Shown here piece by piece: positions 1 to 7,284 of a stretch of 9,744 nucleotides of DNA; position 1 is the stretch's first letter, and each line of letters opens with the position of its first letter. Location of the stretch: NCBI GenBank assembly GCA_030017815.1, contig JASEGX010000084.1, forward strand, positions 1 through 9,744, written 5' to 3'. Position numbers and translations under genes: made by a program. The notes below the pieces were generated by a model that worked only from the letters and a program-made list of their open reading frames with translations, made no database searches and was not told the origin of the DNA. The stretch comes from Thermodesulfobacteriota bacterium. GTDB taxonomy: Bacteria; Desulfobacterota; QYQD01.

Positions 1-26
1 TCCATATCCAATCGGTCGAAATACAT
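1..26 (-). CDS. 5' end of a further operon gene, product unknown
   Basis: An ATG at 26-24 opens a frame that reads MYFDRLDM and then leaves the window. A strong Shine-Dalgarno (AAGGTGAGG) sits 5 nt upstream, and the start lies 21 bp after the treZ stop, so this is very probably the next gene of the operon. Eight residues are too few to identify it. Context would favour another glucan or trehalose enzyme such as TreY, the partner of TreZ, but the residues do not resemble the usual TreY N-terminus (a start followed by an ATYRLQ-like motif). I therefore leave it unnamed. Confidence 0.55.
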
Positions 27-47
27 TGATGCCTCACCTTTTGAACG

Positions 48-1982
48 TTACCAAGCAATTCCTTTCTTTATATACATGACAAGGCCCTGTGCCCGCAGGG
101 TTATCTTGTCCCCGGAAGCGATCGCTTCCGGGAGGAGTGTGCCCGGCCCATGCCACACACGGTCAGAAGAGTCCAGCACCTTTTGCCATCTTCCTGCCGG
201 CAAAGAAACTGTGATTGCAATATCCGCTTTATTGAAATTAAAGATGCAGAAAACGTGGCTCTTTTCTGCATCTTTCCACCTTCTCATAAATAAAACCTCC
301 TGCTCCTCAAGCCCCCACGCATCAAGGCTATCTTTATCCAGGGCGGAAAGCGCTGGAATCTCTCGCCTCAGCCCTATGAGATCCTGATAAAATTTGAGTA
401 AAACATTGTGCTTTCCTTCATCCCTACTCCCCCAGTTTATCTTCGCCTTTAGAAATGTCTCTCCACTCTGAGGATCAGGAGTCTCTCCCTTCCAGCTAAA
501 GGCATTGAACTCCTCCTTCCTTCCTTCCCTCACGGCTTCGATCAAATCCGCGTCAGAATGGCTGACAAAATAAAGGAATGGAGCCTCCTCTCCATACTCC
601 TCACCCATAAAGAGAAGCGGTATATAAGGAGATAGCAGAACCACCCCGGCCGCGAGCTTCAGCGCCTCGAACGAGATGAGGGTTGATAACCTATCCCCAA
701 GCATTCTGTTTCCAACCTGGTCATGATTCTGGGCACATACCACAAACTGAGTGGCTGGTCTATCTTTGGCGGTGTTCCCGTGACTTCGTCTTCTGTAGCG
801 GGAATACTGCCCGGAATATATAAATCCTTCTCTTATAGACTTTATAAGGTGATCTATCCGGCCAAAGTCAACGTAGTACCCCTGATCCTCTCCGGTAAGA
901 AGGACATGGAGGGCATGATGGAAATCATCGCACCACTGGGCATCAATGCCATACCCTCCCAGTTCCCTCGGTCTTATCACCCGTGAGTCGTTCAGGTCGC
1001 TCTCCGCTATCAGATAAACCTTTCTCCTTTCCCGATTCGAAAACTCTTCAACCCTTTCTGCAAGCTCCTGAAGAAATGGCCTGGCGCTCATGTCAAATAT
1101 GCCGTGGATAGCGTCAAGACGAAGGGCATCAATATGATAAACCTGAAACCAATATAGAGCATTCTCTATAAAATAGTTATTTACCTCGTCACTATAAGCT
1201 CCGTCAAAATTTATAGCCTGTCCCCAGGGGGTTTTATATCTATCAGTAAAGTACGGTCCATAGTCCCACAGATAGTTTCCCTCCGGGCCGAGGTGATTAT
1301 AGACGACATCGAGTATCACGGCCATCCCCTTTTTGTGGCAGGCATTGACGAGTTTTTTGAGTCCATCCGGCCCGCCATAAGAATCTTGTACGGCAAAAGG
1401 ATACACGCCGTCATAACCCCAATTTCTCTCTCCGGGAAATTGAGCCACAGGCATTATCTCTATGGCGTTGACCCCGAGATCTTTCATCTCATCGAGCCTG
1501 GGAATCACCGCCTCAAAGGTGCCTTCAGGCGTAAACGCCCCCACGTGGAGTTCATAGATTATCATCTCAGAGAGGTCTAATCCCCTCCAGGTATCGTCGT
1601 CCCAATAAAAAGAATGGTGATCGACTACTTGAGAAGGCCCATGTACGCCTTCAGGCTGAAAATAGGATGCGGGATCAGGTCTGTCCCGTTCACCTTCAAG
1701 CTGGTAAAGGTAAAGAGTTCCGGGAAGCACATCTTCTAATTGTGTCTTCCAGTAGCCTCTTTCATCTCTGCTCAATGAAACGAGACGTTCCTGCGGAGAG
1801 ACTATCTTTAATTTTACCTCTTTGAGGAGTGGAGCCCAGGCAGTAAATTCGCAACGCCCATTTCCCAGATAATGTGCCCCAATTTTCATCTGAAAATCCC
1901 CCCTGCCCCCCTTTTCCAAAGGGGGGATTCGGGGAATCATTCTCATTGTCCCTTGTCCGTCGCAGACAGATGTGTATTTCAT
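48..1982 (-). CDS. treZ: malto-oligosyltrehalose trehalohydrolase (TreZ)
   Basis: TreZ is a cytoplasmic GH13 hydrolase that cuts the alpha-1,4 bond next to the terminal trehalose of maltooligosyl-trehalose, releasing free trehalose; TreY makes its substrate. Numbering from the longest start (644 aa): an N-terminal CBM48-like beta domain at about 33-120 (GAHYLGNGRCEFTAWAPLL), then a GH13 barrel with region I DVVYNH (225-230), region II ALRLDAIH with nucleophile D290, region III AESD with acid/base E327, and region IV NHDQ with D421. The motif NWGYDGVYPFA (187-197) is typical of TreZ, and a beta C-terminal domain follows from about 560. The start is uncertain. M1 overlaps the glgB stop (ATGA) but its GAAGG Shine-Dalgarno is only 2-4 nt away. 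M32 (position 1889, MKIGAHYLG) is where the family homology begins and has a G-rich Shine-Dalgarno 7 nt upstream. Residues 18-30 are encoded by a palindromic repeat. Product identity is firm. Confidence 0.95.
   Translation of the reverse strand: MKYTSVCDGQGTMRMIPRIPPLEKGGRGDFQMKIGAHYLGNGRCEFTAWAPLLKEVKLKIVSPQERLVSLSRDERGYWKTQLEDVLPGTLYLYQLEGERDRPDPASYFQPEGVHGPSQVVDHHSFYWDDDTWRGLDLSEMIIYELHVGAFTPEGTFEAVIPRLDEMKDLGVNAIEIMPVAQFPGERNWGYDGVYPFAVQDSYGGPDGLKKLVNACHKKGMAVILDVVYNHLGPEGNYLWDYGPYFTDRYKTPWGQAINFDGAYSDEVNNYFIENALYWFQVYHIDALRLDAIHGIFDMSARPFLQELAERVEEFSNRERRKVYLIAESDLNDSRVIRPRELGGYGIDAQWCDDFHHALHVLLTGEDQGYYVDFGRIDHLIKSIREGFIYSGQYSRYRRRSHGNTAKDRPATQFVVCAQNHDQVGNRMLGDRLSTLISFEALKLAAGVVLLSPYIPLLFMGEEYGEEAPFLYFVSHSDADLIEAVREGRKEEFNAFSWKGETPDPQSGETFLKAKINWGSRDEGKHNVLLKFYQDLIGLRREIPALSALDKDSLDAWGLEEQEVLFMRRWKDAEKSHVFCIFNFNKADIAITVSLPAGRWQKVLDSSDRVWHGPGTLLPEAIASGDKITLRAQGLVMYIKKGIAW
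111..132. repeat. 22-bp perfect palindrome with GCGATCGC core
   Basis: The left arm CCCGGAAGCGA (111-121) is followed directly by its exact complement TCGCTTCCGGG (122-132), with no spacer. The centre is the octamer GCGATCGC, the HIP1 motif abundant in many cyanobacterial genomes. It lies inside treZ, encoding the PEAIASG stretch near residues 618-624, and reads the same on both strands. An imperfect hairpin (CCCTG TGCCCG CAGGG, 85-100) lies close by. It could be a dispersed repeat, a protein-binding or methylation site, or chance; the sequence alone does not decide. Confidence 0.7.
1896..1938. repeat. G/C-run palindromic repeat inside the treZ 5' end
   Basis: A perfect 9-bp stem, CCCCCCTTT (1906-1914) and AAAGGGGGG (1918-1926), has a 3-nt TCC loop. 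A second C-run arm (ATCCCCCC, 1896-1903) can compete for the same G-run (GGGGGGAT, 1921-1928). A smaller inverted repeat, GATTC GGG GAATC, follows at 1926-1938. In the treZ frame it encodes about IPPLEKGGRGDF. From memory, tracts of the form PPFxKGGxGGF mark a dispersed palindromic repeat in many bacterial genomes (cyanobacteria, Desulfobacterota, Nitrospirota). It sits between the two candidate treZ starts. Confidence 0.8.
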
Positions 1983-1990
1983 TTTCCTTC
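1979..1990 (-). promoter_or_regulatory. glgB/treZ ATGA stop-start overlap
   Basis: The glgB stop TGA (1981-1979) overlaps the upstream candidate treZ ATG (1982-1980) as ATGA, the usual arrangement for translational coupling. The only Shine-Dalgarno-like stretch is GAAGG at 1990-1986, unusually close to the ATG, so coupled re-initiation rather than independent initiation would be needed here. The alternative start at 1889 has GGGGGGA (1903-1897) at a normal 7-nt spacing, supplied by the palindromic repeat. Confidence 0.55.
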
Positions 1991-3898
1991 GCTCTTGAAA
2001 AAGACAACGCTGAGCGGTGGTAAGATTAGAGATAAGGAATGGTATTGCCCATGCGCCGGGACCGGGGCTGCTTCAACGCCCCCGGAATTTCCCCAATTGC
2101 CTCCCCAGTATATCCGGGCATCGCTGTTTAAAACCTCTTTCCAGAATCCGCCTCTTGGGACCCCTACTCTGTAGTTCTGTCTGGGAACCGGGGTGAGGTT
2201 ACAGACTACGAGGATAATATCGTCTGTACTTTTACCTCTTCGCGTATAACTTATGACGCTCCCTTCCCAATCAGCGCTGTCTATCCAGGCAAAGCCTTGA
2301 TTGTTAAAATCCAGTTCGTACAGGGCCGGCTCAGCCCTATAAAAGTGGTTCAGGTCTTTGACCCACCTTTGTAACCCGTAATGGGAGGGATATTCGAGAA
2401 CATGCCATTCCAGACTCTCCTCATGATTCCACTCTTTCCACTGACCAAATTCGTCTCCCATAAACAAAAGCTTCTTTCCGGGGTGGCCGTACATGTATCC
2501 GAATAATAGTCTGAGGTTTGCATACCTCTGCCACTCATCCCCGGGCATTTTTCCGGACAACGCGCCTTTTCCATGAACCACCTCGTCGTGGGAAAGAGGA
2601 AGGACGAAGTTCTCGGAAAAGGCATACCAGAGGCTAAAGGTAAGCTGGTTGTGATGATACTTTCTAAAGACAGGATCGTTGGAAAAATAATCCAGCGTAT
2701 CGTGCATCCAGCCCATGTTCCATTTCATGCCGAATCCGAGGCCCCCCACGTATGGCGGCCGTGAGACCATAGGCCAGGCGGTTGACTCTTCCGCTATGGT
2801 CTGAACGTCGGGATAATTTTCGTAAACCGCCTCATTAAACCTCCTTATGAACCTTACGGCCTCTATATTTTCGTTCCCTCCATACTCGTTTGGTATCCAA
2901 TCTCCGCCCGTTCTCGCATAGTCCAGGTAAAGCATGGAGGCCACGGCATCCACCCTCAACCCATCAATATGGTATTTGCCAAGCCAGAAGAGGGCGCTGC
3001 TGATAAGAAAATTTTTCACCTCGTTTCGCCCATAGTTAAAAATGGCGCTTTTCCACTCGGGATGAAATCCTTTTCTAGGGTCTTCGTGTTCATAAACATG
3101 CGTGCCGTCAAAATAGATGAGTCCGTGCTCGTCATCTGGAAAATGGGAAGGCACCCAATCCAGGATAATGCCTATCCCGTTTTGATGGAGGTGATCAACA
3201 AAGTACATGAAATCCTGAGGCGTTCCGAACCGGCTGGATGGCGCAAAGTAGCCTGTGGTCTGGTACCCCCAGGAGCCGTAGAACGGGTGTTCCATTATTG
3301 GTAACAGTTCGATATGGGTGAAACCCATCTCCTTCATATAATCCGCCAGGTAATGGGCCATCTCCCGGTAGGTAAGAAATCGGTTACCCTCTTCGGGGAC
3401 CCGCCGCCAGGATCCGAGATGTACTTCATAGACAGAAAAAGGGGAGTCAAGCCCGTTACGTTTATACCGATTCTGCATCCATTCGGCATCGTTCCATTCA
3501 TAGCCTAGCTCCCATACCACAGTAGCGGTTTTGGGTGAAAGCTCCCACAGATAGGCATAGGGATCTCCCTTGTCCACTTTATAATCGTTATAATTTGAGC
3601 CGATGTGATACTTATAAAGCGCGCCCTGGCTGACCCCGGAAACAAAACCCTCCCAGATGCCGGAGGCGTCCTCTCTTGACTTTAAGGGATGGGTTTCCGG
3701 AACCCATCCGTTGAACTCACCGACCACAGATACCCTGTTGGCATTGGGCGCCCAGACGGCAAAATAAGTACCCTGGGTGTCACCCACAGACATTACGTGT
3801 GACCCCAGTTTGTCATGCAGTTGAAAGTGATTCCCCTCTTTGAAGAGATAAATATCATGCTCTGTGAATAGGCTAACATCGTATCGTACGTTCTCCAT
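1979..3898 (-). CDS. glgB: 1,4-alpha-glucan branching enzyme (GlgB)
   Basis: GlgB cleaves an alpha-1,4 chain and re-attaches the piece through an alpha-1,6 link, branching the linear glucan that GlgE makes. The 639-aa protein has a CBM48 domain at about 40-125 (YFAVWAPNANRVSVVGEFNGW), a GH13 barrel and a C-terminal beta domain from about 540. Visible motifs are region I DWVPSHF (D247-F253), region II GLRVDAVAS with nucleophile D317, region III TIAEEST with acid/base E370, and region IV LSHDEVVHGK with D438. The spacing D317-E370-D438 matches that of E. coli GlgB (D405-E458-D526). The family signatures ELLPIMEHPFYGSWGYQ and YVGGLGFGMKWNMGWMHD are present. It is about 90 residues shorter than E. 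coli GlgB because the extra N-terminal domain is missing, as in many bacterial GlgBs. The start is fixed by AAGGAGG 4 nt before the ATG. It follows treS-mak by 34 bp. Confidence 0.98.
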   Translation of the reverse strand: MENVRYDVSLFTEHDIYLFKEGNHFQLHDKLGSHVMSVGDTQGTYFAVWAPNANRVSVVGEFNGWVPETHPLKSREDASGIWEGFVSGVSQGALYKYHIGSNYNDYKVDKGDPYAYLWELSPKTATVVWELGYEWNDAEWMQNRYKRNGLDSPFSVYEVHLGSWRRVPEEGNRFLTYREMAHYLADYMKEMGFTHIELLPIMEHPFYGSWGYQTTGYFAPSSRFGTPQDFMYFVDHLHQNGIGIILDWVPSHFPDDEHGLIYFDGTHVYEHEDPRKGFHPEWKSAIFNYGRNEVKNFLISSALFWLGKYHIDGLRVDAVASMLYLDYARTGGDWIPNEYGGNENIEAVRFIRRFNEAVYENYPDVQTIAEESTAWPMVSRPPYVGGLGFGMKWNMGWMHDTLDYFSNDPVFRKYHHNQLTFSLWYAFSENFVLPLSHDEVVHGKGALSGKMPGDEWQRYANLRLLFGYMYGHPGKKLLFMGDEFGQWKEWNHEESLEWHVLEYPSHYGLQRWVKDLNHFYRAEPALYELDFNNQGFAWIDSADWEGSVISYTRRGKSTDDIILVVCNLTPVPRQNYRVGVPRGGFWKEVLNSDARIYWGGNWGNSGGVEAAPVPAHGQYHSLSLILPPLSVVFFKSEGK

Positions 3899-3932
3899 CT
3901 TACCTCCTTGTCTTTTTCAATCAAAAATATCC

Positions 3933-6900
3933 CTATACACCACTCTTTAAGATACACTGTACACCCCTGACGGGAATAATAATCCAATCAGGACGATTAT
4001 TCAGTTCATAACCAAGTTCATAAATCGCTTTGTCCAAAAGGAAGGCCTGGAGGAGGGTTTCGAGCTCTCGTTTTTCATGCGGGATGAAAGGAGCTTCTCC
4101 ACAGGTCTCCAGATAGGAATGGAGGAATATCCCGCTCACATAGTGATACCACAGGTCAGCCCATGGCTCCAGCAGAGGCTTATCTTTGGCTCGCAGCGAT
4201 GCATCCAGAAAAAGGGCATTATAGGCCGCATAATGAAAGGAGCGAATCATGCCCGCCATATCCCGGAGAGGTGAACGCTTCAATCTCCTTTCACTGAGTG
4301 TCCGTGCCGGTTCACCCTCGAAGTCTATAATCACGAAATCCTTTCCGGTAAAAAGAACCTGGCCCAGGTGATAATCTCCGTGAATACGAATCTTCATCGC
4401 TGAGATCTTTTCCGGCAAAATTTTCTGGAAGCGGGCCAGAATCTCTTGCTCAGAAGCCAGGATTGCGGATGCGTCCTTTTGCACACCTTCGCGCAGTCTT
4501 TTGAGGTTTTTTCCCAGAGATTGTAGCACCCGCCGCGCTAAACTCCGCATAGACTGATATACCGATCTTTGATAAAGCGTTGAGAAGGGTTCAGGGGCAA
4601 AATCTGCATCCCCGGATACGGATGATAAGGCGAGATGCAATTCTGCGGTTCGCTTTCCCAGGAGGCGAGCCGTTTCGAAATAAACGCCGCCTATTAATTC
4701 CTGCACCAGCGGTGGAATGGCGGAAAATTCGATGCCCAGCAAAGAGGTAGGTATTTCCGGCACATGCCGAATCTCTCGTCTCCTGGACAGAATGCGCTCG
4801 AAATATTCGCGCACTGCGTCCAGTGTGTACGTCCAGGCATCGCCTTGATTGGGGACAAAACCCTGCAAGAGGCCGATTAATATCGGCTCCGAGCCCTGAC
4901 GCCGGTACTCAATGGCGCCGGCAAAAGGGGGAACCTGGGAAAAGTCCGTCTTTTCCGTGAGGAATCTCAAGATTTCAAGGTCAGGATTTACTCCTTCTTC
5001 CAGCCGACGGCAGAGCTTTAAGAAAAACTTATCCTCATAGAGGACGGCGGTGTTGCTTTGTTCGGCCTTGAGTAATTGAGAGGTCAATAGCCGCGCCTTA
5101 TCAGACAGCAGGCTGCGGAATTCCCTACCCGGGAAAGCGACAAGCTCACCTCTCTTGCCCTTTATCCGTTTTCTTTGCGCAATCATGGCCAGAAGGCTCT
5201 CACGGACCTTCTCGTCATAAATGCCGTCGCAGAGAACCCCCTCTTCATCCCCGATATGCAAGCATGCGATTACGGCCTGCGGAAATTCTTGTGTAATCTG
5301 CTTGGCCTTAGCCCCCTGGATGTATGAGACAGCAAGTGAATATACCTCCATCGTACCCTCTGTATAACCCACCTCCAACAGGACTAATTGAGTCACATCG
5401 GCATTTTTAGAAATCGGAATACCTTCCAGGATCTTAACCTGCCGGATCGTCCGTGCCTTTCCGGCAAACCAACGACAACCTTTCAGGTAGCCCGGAAGAA
5501 TTTTTTTCTCCAGTATTTCCCGGGTATCATCCTCCAGGACCCTCTCCCAATTCCCTTCTACGCGCAGCCCCGGAACGGCTATTTTTTCACAGACGCTGAT
5601 TGGCTCTCGTCTCTCTTTTAGTAAAAGCCAATAGTGATCGTAGGGCCCGAATGTGAGTACATAAGGTGACTTTTTTATGATCGGGAATTTATTTTGACTG
5701 AAGACCTCTTCCGGCACAAATCCGGCATATTGTGAAAGGTCGAGTCCGACCACTTGAGAAAACCTGGACAGGTTTATAACCACGAGTACATTTTCATCCT
5801 CATACCGGCGGATAAAAGCCAGTACCTTCGGGTTATTGGGCGAAAGGAATTCTATGGTTCCCCGGCCAAAGGCCTTAAAGCGTTTCCGCATACCTATGAC
5901 GCGTTTCATCCACCAGAGGAGTGAAGATAAGTTCCGTTCGTGGTTCTCCACGTTTACTGACTCGTAGTGATACTCAGGGTCGATAATCACCGGCAGATAC
6001 AGCTTCTGGGGATTCACCTTGGAAAAACCCGCATTCCTGTCCGGGCTCCACTGCATCGGTGTTCTAACGCCGTTCCGGTCACCGAGATAATAGTTGTCCC
6101 CCATACCAATCTCATCACCGTAATAAATAATGGGCGTGCCCGGGAGAGAAAAGAGGAGGATATTCATAAGTTCTATCTTCCTTCGATTATTACCGACCAG
6201 TGGTGCCAGACGCCGGCGGATGCCCAGATTGATTCTGGCGCGCGGGTCTCTGGCATAGACCCGGTACATATAGTCACGCTCTTCGTCTGTAACCATCTCC
6301 AGGGTTAATTCATCGTGATTACGAAGGAATAGCGCCCATTGAGCGGATTCAGGTATAGAGGGGGTTTGTTCAAGGATGTCTATAATCGGATAATGGTCCT
6401 CCATCCAAAGCGACATAAACATCCTGGGCATAAGGGGGAAATGAAAGGCCATGTGGCATTCATCACCGTCACCAAAATAGGCCGTGGCATCTTCCGGCCA
6501 CTGGTTGGCCTCTGCCAGAAGCATTCGGTTTTTAAACTTACCATCTATATAAGCCCTTAATTTCTTTAAGAACGCGTATGTCTCGGGCAGGTTTTCGCAG
6601 TTGGTTCCCTCCCGTTCATATAAATAGGGGATAGCATCCAATCGCAGACCGTCCACTCCCATACCAAACCAGAAATCAATCACACGGAACAGCGCCTTTT
6701 GTACCTGGGGATTGTCAAAATTCAGATCCGGTTGATGGGAATAAAAACGGTGCCAGTAATACGCCTTGGCCACCGGGTCCCAGGCCCAGTTTGAGGGTTC
6801 AAAGTCTTTAAATATGATCCGGGCGTCTTTGTATCTTTCCTGGGTATCACTCCAGACGTAAAAGTTTCGCCATGTCGAACCCGGCTTTGCCTGTCTGGCC

Positions 6901-7265
6901 CTTTGAAACCACTGGTGCTGATCAGAGGTGTGGTTTAAAACAAGCTCCGTGATAACCCGCATGCCGCGTCGGTGGGCCTGCCGCAGAAGCTCCCGAAAAT
7001 CTCGCAGGCTGCCATAATCTTGATGAATATTGAGATAATCCCCCGTGTCATAACCATCATCCCTTAGGGGAGACGGATAAAAAGGCAAGACCCATAGAGC
7101 TGTCACCCCCAGATGTTCAAGGTAATCAAGTTTCTCTATAAGCCCTCGAAAGTCACCTATGCCATCCCCGTTGCTGTCGTAAAACGTCTTTACGTGGAGT
7201 TCATAGATGATGGCATCCTTGTACCATAAAGGATCGTCATCGAGATATACCTCTTTCTTAGGCAT
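3933..7265 (-). CDS. treS: trehalose synthase / maltokinase fusion (TreS-Mak)
   Basis: This is a 1110-aa bifunctional enzyme. The N-terminal part (about 10-550) is TreS, a GH13 isomerase interconverting trehalose and maltose: DPLWYKDAIIYELHVKTF at the start, region I ELVLNHTSDQH (107-117), region II GVDGLRLDAIPYL with nucleophile D210, region III LLAEANQWPED with E252, and region IV FLRNHDELTLEM with D318. The C-terminal part (about 580-1105) is maltokinase (Mak/Pep2), which uses ATP to make alpha-maltose 1-phosphate for GlgE. It has the cap motif CRWFAGKAR (597-605), the catalytic loop IHGDYHLGQ (961-969, D963) and the metal-binding IIDFEGEP (979-986, D981) of aminoglycoside-phosphotransferase-like kinases. 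The fusion is well known and channels maltose to the kinase. It starts 19 bp after glgE with AGGAG 8 nt upstream. Both halves keep their key residues and no frameshift is seen. Confidence 0.97.
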   Translation of the reverse strand: MPKKEVYLDDDPLWYKDAIIYELHVKTFYDSNGDGIGDFRGLIEKLDYLEHLGVTALWVLPFYPSPLRDDGYDTGDYLNIHQDYGSLRDFRELLRQAHRRGMRVITELVLNHTSDQHQWFQRARQAKPGSTWRNFYVWSDTQERYKDARIIFKDFEPSNWAWDPVAKAYYWHRFYSHQPDLNFDNPQVQKALFRVIDFWFGMGVDGLRLDAIPYLYEREGTNCENLPETYAFLKKLRAYIDGKFKNRMLLAEANQWPEDATAYFGDGDECHMAFHFPLMPRMFMSLWMEDHYPIIDILEQTPSIPESAQWALFLRNHDELTLEMVTDEERDYMYRVYARDPRARINLGIRRRLAPLVGNNRRKIELMNILLFSLPGTPIIYYGDEIGMGDNYYLGDRNGVRTPMQWSPDRNAGFSKVNPQKLYLPVIIDPEYHYESVNVENHERNLSSLLWWMKRVIGMRKRFKAFGRGTIEFLSPNNPKVLAFIRRYEDENVLVVINLSRFSQVVGLDLSQYAGFVPEEVFSQNKFPIIKKSPYVLTFGPYDHYWLLLKERREPISVCEKIAVPGLRVEGNWERVLEDDTREILEKKILPGYLKGCRWFAGKARTIRQVKILEGIPISKNADVTQLVLLEVGYTEGTMEVYSLAVSYIQGAKAKQITQEFPQAVIACLHIGDEEGVLCDGIYDEKVRESLLAMIAQRKRIKGKRGELVAFPGREFRSLLSDKARLLTSQLLKAEQSNTAVLYEDKFFLKLCRRLEEGVNPDLEILRFLTEKTDFSQVPPFAGAIEYRRQGSEPILIGLLQGFVPNQGDAWTYTLDAVREYFERILSRRREIRHVPEIPTSLLGIEFSAIPPLVQELIGGVYFETARLLGKRTAELHLALSSVSGDADFAPEPFSTLYQRSVYQSMRSLARRVLQSLGKNLKRLREGVQKDASAILASEQEILARFQKILPEKISAMKIRIHGDYHLGQVLFTGKDFVIIDFEGEPARTLSERRLKRSPLRDMAGMIRSFHYAAYNALFLDASLRAKDKPLLEPWADLWYHYVSGIFLHSYLETCGEAPFIPHEKRELETLLQAFLLDKAIYELGYELNNRPDWIIIPVRGVQCILKSGV

Positions 7266-7284
7266 TAACTTGTCTCCTGTCTCC

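Noticed and set aside
1762..2007. 81-aa minus-strand frame containing NPPFGKGGQGGF
   Set aside because: It overlaps treZ and glgB in another frame. The Pro/Gly-rich tract is only the other-frame reading of the palindromic repeat.
3933..7265. Artificial joining of two genes by a sequencing error
   Set aside because: TreS-maltokinase fusions of about 1100 aa are well known, the frame is continuous through the linker at about 550-580, and no internal start with a ribosome binding site was noticed at the junction.
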